A stretch of 64,000 bases of DNA from JANQRA01 sp035762545 (GCA_035762545.1 DASTOM010000019.1:1-64000); one strand, 5' to 3'. Shown: positions 1 to 7,507, counted from the first letter of the stretch. Program-made: numbers and translations. The notes: a model not told the origin generated them from the letters alone.

Positions 1-462
1 CCCGTCGGTATTGCACCAGGAAACATGTCGCCCCGCAGCCCGACCGATGTGAGCGAGCAGCCTGGTCACGGTGGTCTTCCCGTTGGTCCCGGTCACCGCT
101 ACCACCGGTATCGGGGGGTCGATGGCCTCCGGCCCGTCGCCGGGATCTGCGTCGCGTACCGCGCGCGATGCCGCTTCGAGTTCGTCTTCCCAATCCCAGG
201 GGTGTTCCCGAAGGAGTCGGGCCAGTTGGTCCGCCAGCGCTTCGGCCTTACCTCTCTGCTCCCATGTGAAGGCGAGCAAGACGATGTCGTCGCCCACCCG
301 GGTCGTCCGTGTTGCGAGGTCGACCCCGGCCCGCCTGGCGATCGTCGCGAGGAGACGCTCCGGCTCGGCGGAGCCCTTCAGCAGTCGGCCGTCGATGGCC
401 AACTCCACCGCCGGCTCGGAGAAGTGGATGTTGGGGCCTTCGAGGACCCTGACCTCGATCAT
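1..462 (-). CDS. Mur-ligase-family protein, cyanophycin-synthetase-like (3' part outside window)
   Basis: The first 154 codons are visible and the frame is open through base 1, so the gene continues to the left. Residues 2-20 (VRVLEGPN then HFSEPAVEL) resemble the N-terminal segment of cyanophycin-synthetase-like ligases. Residues 122-139 carry the P-loop VTGTNGKTTVTRLL, the ATP-binding signature of the Mur ligase central domain. Such enzymes join an amino acid to a carboxylate through an acyl phosphate. The product cannot be named without the missing C-terminal two thirds. The start is the ATG at 462, the last in-frame start before the conserved segment. No partner gene is visible. The family call is solid; the substrate is unknown. 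Confidence 0.8.
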   Translation of the reverse strand, partial: MIEVRVLEGPNIHFSEPAVELAIDGRLLKGSAEPERLLATIARRAGVDLATRTTRVGDDIVLLAFTWEQRGKAEALADQLARLLREHPWDWEDELEAASRAVRDADPGDGPEAIDPPIPVVAVTGTNGKTTVTRLLAHIGRAAGRHVSWCNTDG

Positions 463-760
463 GCCCTGAGAGCCCAAGATCGCCGCAGATTACTGCCGGC
501 GCACCCGCCATATCTTCACAGTGATCCTTCCGTGGCAGCACAGGGACCGCTGAGAATCAGAATCCGCCCCTCAGATCAACCTCGCGCAGGCGCCGCGAAT
601 CGCTCCTGCGGTGTCAATGGCCTCTTGGACTTCGGCCTAACGCTCGACTGTGCTGAAGACATGCACACCACCGCACCGTTTGTTCACGCGCGTTTGACGC
701 GGATTGACAAAAGCCCAGCTCAGATAGCGTTACACGTAGTTGAGAACCAGGTGCTGTTGA
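463..760. other. Intergenic stretch without a convincing gene
   Basis: Open frames here are shadows of the Mur-ligase gene or lack any recognisable domain. I saw no hairpin, tRNA or RNA motif. Confidence 0.5.
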
Positions 761-1024
761 TTACGAGCTTGAGCGTGCCGGGTTGGCTGATTCGTGGTCA
801 CCGTGGAGCACATCGGGATCGAGATCCGCTCCGTTCGGCCACACAATCGTGCCGATTTCGTGATCGACCTCGACTTGAGCGAATAGATCGTCGTCACCGG
901 CGATGTCTTCGAAGACGGGACCCCAGAGGAGGCGAGCAAGGTCCACAACGCGGTCGGACCCATCCGAAAACTGAAGGTGCACGACCCTGTCCTGCATGAC
1001 TTCTACGGCGGTTATGTCGACCAT
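761..1024 (-). CDS. DUF2442 domain-containing small protein
   Basis: This 87-residue protein has the DUF2442 layout: a strand pattern around VVHLQFSDGSDRVVDLARLL, then the segment ending IGTIVWPNGADLDPDVL that closes most family members. The last ten residues look like an unrelated extension, as if the original stop had been lost. It lies 8 bases downstream of the DUF4160 frame on the same strand. DUF4160 and DUF2442 genes commonly sit side by side, and a toxin-antitoxin-like role has been suspected, but I know of no proven function. The start is the ATG at 1024; no strong ribosome-binding site is visible. Confidence 0.8.
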   Translation of the reverse strand: MVDITAVEVMQDRVVHLQFSDGSDRVVDLARLLWGPVFEDIAGDDDLFAQVEVDHEIGTIVWPNGADLDPDVLHGDHESANPARSSS

Positions 1025-1032
1025 GAGTACTG

Positions 1033-1289
1033 CTACGGCAATGGTTCATTCGTACCGGGTGGCTGGTGGTTGACGACCCGGTCCCAGCAGTCATCGAGCT
1101 CATCGCCGTGGATCATCGCCCATTCCTCGCCAATCGGGTGGCTCGACGTGGGAATTGTCCGTCCAGAACAGTTTCATCGAGAGCGACTCTCGCGCTGCGG
1201 CCGGCATAGCGCGCGTGAAAGTGAGGCGGGTTGTGGTCACCAAAGAACATGAGGATGGTGATCCCGTAGAACTCACTGATCCGCCGCAT
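1033..1289 (-). pseudogene. DUF4160 family gene with a frameshift
   Basis: The ATG at 1289 begins MRRISEFYGI followed by MFFGDHNPPHFHARY, the hallmark of DUF4160. The first frame stops at 1113, just after LDGQFPRRATRLA. The expected C-terminus (EEWAMIHGDELDDCW, then NHQPPGTNEPLP) continues in another frame to a TAG at 1033. One missing base near 1137 would restore a full-length protein. It is therefore a recent pseudogene, a sequencing error, or less likely a programmed frameshift. It is the upstream partner of the DUF2442 gene. The family call is confident; the broken state depends on one base. Confidence 0.75.
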
Positions 1290-1384
1290 GTCACAACCGT
1301 AAGAATCCAATGTGACATGTTCGACGTCGATAGGGCGCTGCGTCCGGGGGTTGAGCGTGCATTGCACAGTCGCACCTGGCTCGT

Positions 1385-1873
1385 TCAGTTGCGGGTTCCG
1401 TGTCGACTGGTGGGCTCTGTGTGGGGAGGCGCCGCGGGCTGGTACGAACCGTCTTCTATCGCGGCGTCGATCCCAGCCATCTCTGCAAGGGAGATTGCCG
1501 CCAGCTCTCGGGTGAGAGCGTCCTGGGTCCGGGCCCAGGTGTCGTGAACGGGACAGGTCTCCTCCCAGTCACAGGGACCATCGCGTAGTACGCATTTGTC
1601 GAACGTGGCCGGCCCCTCGGCGGCTTCCACGATATCGAGCAGGCTGATCTCCCCGGGTTCTCGAGCCAGGCGATACCCTCCCTTGGGTCCGTGGATGGCT
1701 ACCAGTAGTCGCTCGGCGACCAAGCCGGCCAGGATCAGGGTCAAGGTCTTGTAGGGGATGTGCATCTCTGTGGAGATCTGACGAGCTTGGCGCAGCCCGA
1801 TCTCGTGGTGTCGTCCCACCGAGATCATGGCTCTGACGGCGTAGTCGCCTTTTCGTTTGAGACTCAGCTGCAT
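1385..1873 (-). CDS. Rrf2-family transcriptional regulator with Fe-S-type cysteines
   Basis: The 162-residue protein has an N-terminal winged helix (residues 1-75, with LKRKGDYAVRAM and the wing HGPKGGYRLAR) typical of Rrf2 proteins. Cys94, Cys101 and Cys107 are spaced CX6CX5C, in the place where IscR, NsrR and RsrR hold an iron-sulfur cluster. It is thus likely to sense redox state, nitric oxide or Fe-S status; the signal itself is inferred. The tail after residue 145 is polar and probably disordered. It is divergent from the small barrel gene at 1995, and the 121-base gap holds an inverted repeat that may be its operator. The start is the ATG at 1873. Confidence 0.88.
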   Translation of the reverse strand: MQLSLKRKGDYAVRAMISVGRHHEIGLRQARQISTEMHIPYKTLTLILAGLVAERLLVAIHGPKGGYRLAREPGEISLLDIVEAAEGPATFDKCVLRDGPCDWEETCPVHDTWARTQDALTRELAAISLAEMAGIDAAIEDGSYQPAAPPHTEPTSRHGTRN

Positions 1874-1929
1874 GGATGCTTCCAGACCAATCTACCTGCA
1901 TACTCCGTCCGCAGCATGGAATTCTGTAT

Positions 1930-1969
1930 GTGATATAGAACTCCAAGAGTGTGTTAGAGTATGTATCAC
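1930..1969. promoter_or_regulatory. Inverted repeat in the divergent promoter, candidate Rrf2 operator
   Basis: GTGATATAGAACTC (1930-1943) faces GAGTATGTATCAC (1957-1969). The outer six bases, GTGATA/TATCAC, pair perfectly and the inner parts pair partly. The repeat lies between the Rrf2 gene and the gene at 1995, 26 bases before that gene's start, so it could control both. Binding is inferred. Confidence 0.4.
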
Positions 1970-1994
1970 GCAGCAACCTATATGAGGAGGACTC

Positions 1995-2267
1995 ATGATT
2001 ACAACTGCAATCCGGCATTCAGTGACGGACTATGGCAAGTGGAAGAGCGTGTATGACACGTTCACCCCCACATCCGAAGGAGCGAAGTTCGCACGAGTGA
2101 ACCGCTCGGTCGAGGATCCCAACGTGGTGACAGTTGTCGCCGGTTTCGACACCCTCGAATTGGCAAAGGCATTCCTCGCCAACCCGACCCTCAAGACCAA
2201 GATGACCGAAGCGGGCATCGTCGGTACCCCGAGGATCGAGCTGAACGAAGAAGTCGAGTCGATCTAG
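1995..2267 (+). CDS. Dimeric alpha/beta-barrel protein (antibiotic biosynthesis monooxygenase-like)
   Basis: The 90-residue protein begins MITTAIRHSVTDYGKWK and has the one-domain ferredoxin-like barrel pattern of ABM/cyclase-like proteins: a first strand, a helix, then VVTVVAGFDTLELAKAF and a C-terminal strand ending in EEVES. Members act as small oxygenases, heme-handling proteins or detoxifiers. No catalytic residues identify a reaction here. The start is well supported by GAGGAGG just upstream (1983-1989). The divergent Rrf2 gene suggests redox or nitric-oxide control. A pair of hairpins follows the stop. Confidence 0.75.
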   Translation: MITTAIRHSVTDYGKWKSVYDTFTPTSEGAKFARVNRSVEDPNVVTVVAGFDTLELAKAFLANPTLKTKMTEAGIVGTPRIELNEEVESI

Positions 2268-2310
2268 TCCGGTAGCTTCCGGTCCCTCTCTGAGGACACC
2301 GGAATGCCGA

Positions 2311-2372
2311 CGGATGTCTGAGAACGACATCCGAGATACGAGGCCCCCTGGAGGACATCCGACGGGGGGCCT
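2311..2372. terminator. Two tandem hairpins between convergent genes
   Basis: Hairpin 1 pairs CGGATGTC (2311-2318) with GACATCCG (2326-2333) over a 7-base loop. Hairpin 2 pairs AGGCCCCC (2341-2348) with GGGGGCCT (2365-2372). They sit between the convergent genes ending at 2267 and 2382 and probably stop transcription from both sides. No clear T-tract follows. Confidence 0.65.
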
Positions 2373-2381
2373 TGCGCGCGG

Positions 2382-3653
2382 TCACACGGTCAACAGGAGC
2401 AGAGCGTGGATGGCGATGCCAACCAGGGCGCCCACCACCGTCCCGTTGATCCGGACGAACTGGAGGTCTCGACCCAATTGCAGCTCGAGCCGGTGTGAGA
2501 TCTCGGTCGCATCCCAGCGCTCGACGGTGGTCTCGATGAGTCCGGTCACCTCGGCGTCCCACTGCTGAGCGAGCCGTTCGGCGGAGTCGGCGATCCAGTT
2601 GTCGATGCGGCCACGTAGTTGCTGGTCTTCGAGCACTCGGGCGCCCCACCACTGGATCAGCTCGGTGAGACGCTGCTCCAGGTCGGACCCGGGGTCGGCG
2701 GCCGAGCGCTGCAAGCCTTGATGCAACACCTCCCACTGGACGCCGATGGCGGTGGCGAGGTCAGGCGAATCGAGCAGTCGAAGCTTGGTCTCTTCGATGC
2801 GCCCCTCGAGCTCGGCGGAGTTGCGCAGGTCGTCGGCCGTCTCGGTCAGCATTCTCTCCAGGTCGCCTCGGACCGGGTGCTCCGGATCGTCCACCACCTC
2901 ATCAACGAGGACGTGGAACGAGGCGATGACCCGATCGAAGATGCGTTCCCTCGCCCACTCCGGCAGCCACCACGGCTCGGCGCCGACGAAGCTACGTCGG
3001 AACGAGGCGTGGTTCTCCTCCACCACCAGGTCGATGCCGCGAAGAGTGGCGACGATCGAGTCCTGGACGTGACCGCCCTTGAGCCAGGTGTCCATGACCA
3101 GGGAGATGAGAGGGGTGACCGACGTCTGTCGGAGCCAGTCGAGTGAGGTCTCGGTGACAATCGCCGCCACTCGCTCGTCGTCCAGCGACTTGGCAAGGGT
3201 CGCCCCCGTCTCGATGCTACGTCGGGCGGCGGCAGCAGCATTCGCGGGCACGATGAGCCAGCTTCCAATCCGATTGGCGATGTCGGCGTTTGCTATCCAC
3301 TGACGCAAGTTCGCCGGGTCGAGGAAGTTCTGTTGCACGAACTCGGCGAGCCCGGTGCCGATCTCGTCTTTGCTCTTCGGGATGAGCGCCGTGTGCGGGA
3401 TCGGTATCCCGAGGGGATGGCGGAACAGGGCGGTGACAGCGAACCAGTCGGCGATGCCTCCGATCAGCGCCGCCTCGGAAGCGGCCCGGACGAACCCGTT
3501 GACCCCCGAATCCGAGCCGAGGAAGTGACTGGCTAAGAAGACGACGAACGCACCGAACAGGAACGAGTTGGCGCGCAGCTTCCACCGTCGCAGCTCCTCG
3601 ATCCGACGTTGCTCATAGCCCGACCCGAGGGCAGGGCCTGTGGTTCGGGTCAC
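2382..3653 (-). CDS. DUF445 family membrane-anchored protein
   Basis: This 423-residue protein matches the DUF445 (YjiN/YheB-type) family. It has one N-terminal membrane segment (about residues 28-48), then the conserved GGIADWFAVTALFRHPLGIPIPHT segment, of which the ADWFAV...FRHPLG core is diagnostic. A long helical stretch follows, and a second hydrophobic helix (VVGALVGIAIHALLLL) closes the protein at its C-terminus. The biochemical role of the family is unknown; it probably acts at the cell membrane. It is a single gene, convergent with the small barrel gene. The start is the ATG at 3653. Confidence 0.88.
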   Translation of the reverse strand: MTRTTGPALGSGYEQRRIEELRRWKLRANSFLFGAFVVFLASHFLGSDSGVNGFVRAASEAALIGGIADWFAVTALFRHPLGIPIPHTALIPKSKDEIGTGLAEFVQQNFLDPANLRQWIANADIANRIGSWLIVPANAAAAARRSIETGATLAKSLDDERVAAIVTETSLDWLRQTSVTPLISLVMDTWLKGGHVQDSIVATLRGIDLVVEENHASFRRSFVGAEPWWLPEWARERIFDRVIASFHVLVDEVVDDPEHPVRGDLERMLTETADDLRNSAELEGRIEETKLRLLDSPDLATAIGVQWEVLHQGLQRSAADPGSDLEQRLTELIQWWGARVLEDQQLRGRIDNWIADSAERLAQQWDAEVTGLIETTVERWDATEISHRLELQLGRDLQFVRINGTVVGALVGIAIHALLLLTV

Positions 3654-3754
3654 CGCCGAATGCTATGTCCCCTACCGGCCAACATCAGCTGGTTTGGGTG
3701 TCCGCCGTCACGTCCTTGAGCAGCTCATGGCAGCGGTTGGGCTCCGCGCGTTTC

Positions 3755-4020
3755 AGGATGGAGATACGGACGCCTGGCTTCTGTTCGCGTCGTGGTCCGT
3801 CATAGAGGCTGTCGCCTGGATGAGTGGAAGAGATTTTGGATCGGATCGGAGGTCGTATCGAAACGACGGGAAGACCTGTTGGAGCGAGAGTGATTGACGA
3901 TCTGCCGCTCCATGTCGACACTCAGACTGTCGCCCAACGCTACGACGTCGCTCCACAGTCCGCGCACGAGGCTCTCCTTCGGCTCTCCGAAGCTCTTCCT
4001 GAACCATCGAGTCTGGGGTA
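3755..4020 (+). pseudogene. Decayed C-terminal fragment of a Fic-family gene
   Basis: In the frame from about 3824 the translation reads EILDRIGGRI, then GARVIDDLPLHVDTQTVAQR and EALLRLSEA. This is the helix plus winged-helix region that follows the Fic domain in Fic/DOC proteins. The segment before it (DTDAWLLF...VIEA) is in a different frame, so at least one frameshift is present. The N-terminal catalytic HPFxxGNGR motif is absent. It resembles the intact-looking fragment at 5019 over about 45 residues, so the two flank the hemolysin III gene as relics of related genes. Confidence 0.5.
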
Positions 4021-4032
4021 CGGTCTCCACGT

Positions 4033-4683
4033 ATGGATCGAGTTGTGCTGGGGCGCATGCAGAACCCCGTCCGGGGGTTCCTGCACGGGACCGCCGCCCT
4101 GGTGTCGGTGGCCGGCCTGGTCGCCCTGGTCTTCAGGTCGCAGGGTGCCAGCATGACCGCGGCAAGCGCGGTCTACGGGGGGACTCTCATCGCTATGTAC
4201 TTGACCAGTGCCCTCTACCACTCAGTGCCCTGGCAGGCCGAGTGGAAGTCTCGATTCCAAAGCCTCGACCACACCTTCATCTACTTCCTGGTCGCAGCGA
4301 CATTCACCCCCCTGGTGATGGGTGTCGGCGAACCGGTCTGGGTCGTGCTTGGCCTGGCAGGAATCTGGACATTGGCGGCTCTGGGTCTGTTCAAAGAGTT
4401 GGTCGACCGGCCCAGACGCCGGGTCCTGCTCTTTCTTCAGGTCTTGGCGGTGGGGTTGACCCTGGCACCTCTGTGGTTCACGGTCGTCGGCATCGACCCG
4501 GTGGCCTCCACTCTCATGATCGTCGGGGGTGTGGTCTATCTGCTCGGTGTCGTCTTCTTCATCAACGATCGACCCAGGCTTGCGCCGAGAGTCTTCTCGC
4601 ACCACGAGTTTTGGCACGTCGTCGTGATCGTTGCCAGCGTGGTCCACTTCGTGGCTGTGTGGCGGGTCATCTCGGCCTCCTAG
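4033..4683 (+). CDS. Hemolysin III / PAQR-family membrane protein
   Basis: The 216-residue protein has about seven membrane segments and the family's conserved polar positions: TSALYHSVPW, then SLDHTFIYFLVAATFTP, and HEFWHVVVIVASVVHF near the C-terminus. The histidines and aspartate in these motifs are the proposed metal site. Bacterial members (TrhA/YqfA) are linked to membrane energetics and lipid homeostasis rather than true hemolysis. Two starts are possible: ATG 4033, used here, or ATG 4057, which has GGGG upstream. The gene is bracketed by Fic-type remnants. Confidence 0.88.
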   Translation: MDRVVLGRMQNPVRGFLHGTAALVSVAGLVALVFRSQGASMTAASAVYGGTLIAMYLTSALYHSVPWQAEWKSRFQSLDHTFIYFLVAATFTPLVMGVGEPVWVVLGLAGIWTLAALGLFKELVDRPRRRVLLFLQVLAVGLTLAPLWFTVVGIDPVASTLMIVGGVVYLLGVVFFINDRPRLAPRVFSHHEFWHVVVIVASVVHFVAVWRVISAS

Positions 4684-5018
4684 GCTCCGACGAGGTGAAG
4701 GAGATCCTTCGGCACCATCCTCCTGGAGACGCGGCCCACCCATATTCTCCGATGTAACTTCGCTCAGTGCGGAAGGTTGATGCGAGTGACCGGCTGAGTC
4801 GTGTCGGTGTCGAGGCCGTGTCCTCGGTACGTCCTCGCTAGTGCCCTTCGGGTAAGGGACATGAGACTTGTCCTCACCGCCCTGACGGGCTTCACCATGG
4901 TGCTCCGCAACTATCGGAACGCCGTTCACTCGTTCGGCTCCTGATTGGCACCGACAGGTGGGATGGATGAACGAGACAACGGAGCGCGTAACGGAGCCTG
5001 GATCGGAGGAGAAGCCGC
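4684..5018. other. Intergenic stretch, no gene seen
   Basis: Between hemolysin III and the small winged-helix ORF I see no conserved frame and no clear hairpin. GGAGGAG at 5005-5011 is the ribosome-binding site of the next ORF. Confidence 0.5.
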
Positions 5019-5261
5019 GTGGAGACAAGAGGAAGGTCAGTTGCGGCGAGGGTGATCGAGGACTCACCGATTCATCCTGTGGTAGATACGCCGACCGTGG
5101 CCGAACGCTACGGCGTCACGCCCCAAACGGCTTACGAAGCACTCACACCTCTCTCCGAAGCAGAGATTCTCGTGGAGCGCCCTCTATCACGGCGAAGAAA
5201 GGGGCGCCCACGTCGTGTCTTTGCTGCACAGCCCTTGGTGGATTTGCTCAGCGTTCGGTGA
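5019..5261 (+). CDS. Small winged-helix protein related to the C-terminus of Fic proteins
   Basis: This 80-residue frame starts at GTG 5019, eight bases after GGAGGAG. It reads ARVIEDSPIHPVVDTPTVAE, a helix-turn-helix with YGVTPQTAYEAL, a wing with RPLSRRRKGRPRRVF, and ends VDLL. This is the winged-helix tail normally fused behind a Fic domain. No Fic catalytic motif lies upstream in frame. It is either a free-standing DNA-binding remnant or a relic that still has a good translation start. It is related to the decayed copy at about 3824-4010. Confidence 0.5.
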   Translation: METRGRSVAARVIEDSPIHPVVDTPTVAERYGVTPQTAYEALTPLSEAEILVERPLSRRRKGRPRRVFAAQPLVDLLSVR

Positions 5262-5330
5262 GAACGGTCCTTCTTGCGGTTTGATTGCGAATCACAGCTT
5301 GATGCGACCCCCCTCTCGAATAGCCACCCC

Positions 5331-5346
5331 AACAGCACCTGATCCC
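5331..5346 (+). repeat. Dispersed 16-base element, copy 1
   Basis: AACAGCACCTGATCCC matches the window consensus AACNNCACCTRATCCG with one mismatch. It lies 31 bases past the stop of the mazF-like gene at 5378. An imperfect inverted partner (TGCGGTT, 5275-5281) lies 50 bases upstream. Confidence 0.55.
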
Positions 5347-5377
5347 GGGGTCGTGCGCCACGGTCCTTGGATTTCGG

Positions 5378-5695
5378 TCAGTTGAGGCCCAATACGGTCA
5401 GAAGGGCGGCGTCCACTCCCCATTGCTCTTCGGAGGTGAGGTGGCCAGCCAATTCCCCGAGACGTCCTATGTCGACCGCTCCCATCTGCTCAACCAGGAC
5501 TCTCGTGTCTGAACCTTCGACCTCGATCTCAGGCCGAAAGGAAGCGCTGCGAGCGCTCGTCGACGTCGGGGCGATCAGAACCACGGATCGGGGGAGAAGG
5601 GCATCCGATTGGACGACCACGCCGTAGCGCGTCCCCTGCTGTTCATGTCCGATGCCTTTCGGAAGCCGAAGACTGAAGATGTCACCCCGGCGCAC
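5378..5695 (-). CDS. MazF/PemK-type toxin
   Basis: The 105-residue protein begins MRRGDIFSL and carries GHEQQGTRYGVVVQSD and VLIAPTSTSAR, the beta-barrel core of MazF/PemK endoribonucleases. VEQMGAVDIGRL matches the C-terminal conserved region. Family members cut single-stranded mRNA at short motifs and stop growth. Its start overlaps the end of the upstream antitoxin by 14 bases, a normal toxin-antitoxin arrangement implying coupled translation. A broken relative lies at about 50.2-50.4 kb. Confidence 0.9.
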   Translation of the reverse strand: MRRGDIFSLRLPKGIGHEQQGTRYGVVVQSDALLPRSVVLIAPTSTSARSASFRPEIEVEGSDTRVLVEQMGAVDIGRLGELAGHLTSEEQWGVDAALLTVLGLN

Positions 5696-5921
5696 GAAGG
5701 CTCTCCATCATCTCTGCCACCTCACGCATCTCGGCACGATCCAGTTCGTCTGCCTCGAGAGCTGCCACCTCGTCGGCTAGAGCTTTCCTATCGCCCAGTC
5801 TTGAGGCGGCTTCCACGAGAGCCGAACGTATCGCCTCCGAGCGCGACTTACCCGTTGCTTCCAGCTGTGCGAGAGCGCGCATTGCATCGTCGTCGAGACG
5901 AACAGAGACGGCCTGAGACAT
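5682..5921 (-). CDS. Ribbon-helix-helix antitoxin of a MazEF-like pair
   Basis: The 79-residue protein starts MSQAVSVRLDDDAMRAL with SRSEAIRSALVEAA, a ribbon-helix-helix DNA-binding fold. An acidic helical C-terminus (ALEADELDRAEMREVAEMM) would wrap the toxin. It is the first gene of the pair; the toxin start lies inside its last codons. A 19-base near-palindrome sits 9 bases before the start and is the probable autorepression site. Confidence 0.88.
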   Translation of the reverse strand: MSQAVSVRLDDDAMRALAQLEATGKSRSEAIRSALVEAASRLGDRKALADEVAALEADELDRAEMREVAEMMESLRAPG

Positions 5922-5930
5922 GCCGCCAAT

Positions 5931-5949
5931 GTATCACGTCGCGTAATAC
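5931..5949. promoter_or_regulatory. Near-perfect palindrome, candidate operator of the first MazEF module
   Basis: GTATCACGTCGCGTAATAC reads as two 8-base arms with one mismatched pair around a 3-base centre. Its edge is 9 bases before the antitoxin start, where ribbon-helix-helix antitoxins usually bind. Confidence 0.65.
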
Positions 5950-6024
5950 GTTGGAGGAAGTCCAAGTCCGGTTGAATGGTTCACGGGGCGGGGAGGCGGT
6001 CAGGTCTGTCGACGTTCGCCTCCC

Positions 6025-6084
6025 AGCGATTCGTTGGTTATGCGCTCCGGGTCAGGTCTCACGATGCTCCCGTGCTGATCGCCC
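6025..6084 (+). pseudogene. C-terminal scar of a second BisC-type gene
   Basis: The plus-strand frame reads QRFVGYALRVRSHDAPVLIA, matching the end of the intact BisC protein at 13611 (ERFEGDAPRVRSHEAPVLIA). The DNA also matches closely over about 60 bases (AGCGATTCG, GCTCCCGTGCTGATCGCCC). The stop codon is lost. The scar overlaps, antisense, the last bases of the cyclase gene ending at 6059. A matching N-terminal scar lies at 42130. Confidence 0.65.
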
Positions 6085-7342
6085 CTCGAGGATTGGCGCT
6101 CTCTTCTGCTCTTCCGACCAAAACACAGGTCGCGACCTGCCCGACACCCTTCACCTCGGTCATCGTGTGTCGGTCGAATACAAAGTCCGGCCCGGCGACG
6201 CGGGACACGGGATCTGTGACCAGCACCATCCCCGGAGGGCACAGAGTCTGCATTCGGCTCGCCAGGTTCACGGTCTGACCCCAGAGGTCGTAGGAGAAGC
6301 GGGACTTGCCCACCACGCCAGCGATCAGGGGACCGGTGTCGATGCCTATGCGCAGTTCGAACGCCGTGCCCAGGTCCCGGTTGATCTTCGGAAGTGACTC
6401 TTGCAGTTGCAGGGCCAACTCGCAGATCACCGCGGCGTGATCGGAGCGCTCGTCTGGGGCGCCCGCTACGGCTAGATAGCCGTCACCCATCGTCTTGATT
6501 TTCTCCGCGCCACAAGCAGCGACCAGCGCGTCGAACCTCGAGAAGACCTCGTTGAGCTCTTCGATGAGTCGCTCCGGACTCACTCTCAAAGAGTGGTCGG
6601 TAAAGCCAACCAGGTCGGCGAACAACACCGTGCAGCTTGCATACGCGTCTGCGATGACGCCCGGTTCCCGCTTGAGTCGATCGGCGATGATCCTGGGGAG
6701 GACGTTGAGGAGCAACCTCTCGGAACGATCCCGCTCCGCGTTGATCTGGTCGACGAGGCCCACCACCACCGGCACGAGGAGCGCCACACTCACCACGAAC
6801 ACATCGACGGCCAGCCCGGTCGAGAGGCCCAGCGCGGGCTGGCTTCGTAGCTCCCGGAGCGTGGGTTCGAGCAAACCAAGCACCAGCGCGATAGCCACAT
6901 ACGACCAAGCCACGATGACAGCAACCCTTTTGCCCAAGAACAGGGCGGCGGCGATGGCGAGGATGATCCCCCAGAAAAGCTGCCCACCTGACCAGACGAT
7001 GCCTCCCAACACGACGATGGCGAAGATGTTCTGGGCCATGCTCGGCCAAAGCAGCAGGTGGACGTAGAGGCCGAGTCTCGCCGTGATCATGAACGCAGCG
7101 ATGGCGCAGAGGTATGCGACGGTGACGGCCACGACACTCCAGCCAAATAGCTGTTCGTCGTGGGTGAAGGCGAGGGTCCCCACGACAGCGCAGTTCAGGA
7201 TGATTCCGATGCCGTTGATGAGCGGCATCCGGGCCATCCTGGTGTGGTCTTCCAAGACCACTGCTTGAGGCGGTGCGGTGTACTTCGCTTCGATTCGCCG
7301 CAAGAAGGCCGGTGTTGACGAAGATGAGGCGCCCCCGCTCAT
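6059..7342 (-). CDS. Membrane class III adenylate cyclase
   Basis: From the ATG at 7342 the protein has 427 residues. About five or six membrane helices come first (residues 45-200), then a signalling helix with LLLNVLPRIIADRLKREPG, then a cyclase homology domain. Metal-binding residues lie in VLFADLVGFTD and KIKTMGDGYLAV. The Lys in EKIKT and the Asp in SYDLWGQTVNLASRM are the pair that selects ATP, so cAMP is the likely product. The last 15 residues are encoded across an old BisC scar and are probably not native. The frame extends upstream to 7480, but no better start with a ribosome-binding site is seen. Confidence 0.88.
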   Translation of the reverse strand: MSGGASSSSTPAFLRRIEAKYTAPPQAVVLEDHTRMARMPLINGIGIILNCAVVGTLAFTHDEQLFGWSVVAVTVAYLCAIAAFMITARLGLYVHLLLWPSMAQNIFAIVVLGGIVWSGGQLFWGIILAIAAALFLGKRVAVIVAWSYVAIALVLGLLEPTLRELRSQPALGLSTGLAVDVFVVSVALLVPVVVGLVDQINAERDRSERLLLNVLPRIIADRLKREPGVIADAYASCTVLFADLVGFTDHSLRVSPERLIEELNEVFSRFDALVAACGAEKIKTMGDGYLAVAGAPDERSDHAAVICELALQLQESLPKINRDLGTAFELRIGIDTGPLIAGVVGKSRFSYDLWGQTVNLASRMQTLCPPGMVLVTDPVSRVAGPDFVFDRHTMTEVKGVGQVATCVLVGRAEESANPRGAISTGAS

Positions 7343-7466
7343 CGGCGGAGAATAGGGGTTCGCCGGCCGTCCGGCGGGCAACTTTCTCCGCCCGTCTACT
7401 CCCCAGATGAGACCCGATCGTCTTGCGGTAGGAGGCCAGCCCGAGGTGGAGCCCAACAACCGGTTG

Positions 7467-7507
7467 CGTCCAACGAGCACGCGGCATGGCCGCGTGCTCG
7501 TTGGACG
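7467..7507. terminator. Perfect 19-bp inverted repeat with a 3-base loop
   Basis: The arms at 7467-7485 and 7489-7507 (beginning CGTCCAACGAGCACGC) are perfectly complementary around ATG. It lies 38 bases past the stop of the secreted-protein gene (7545, minus strand) and before the cyclase. A strong transcription stop without a T-tract is the simplest reading; a protein-binding palindrome is possible. Confidence 0.7.

Noticed and set aside
25..999. Long plus-strand open frame of 324 codons
   Set aside because: It runs antisense to the Mur-ligase and DUF2442 genes, has Arg/Pro-rich shadow composition and no domain.
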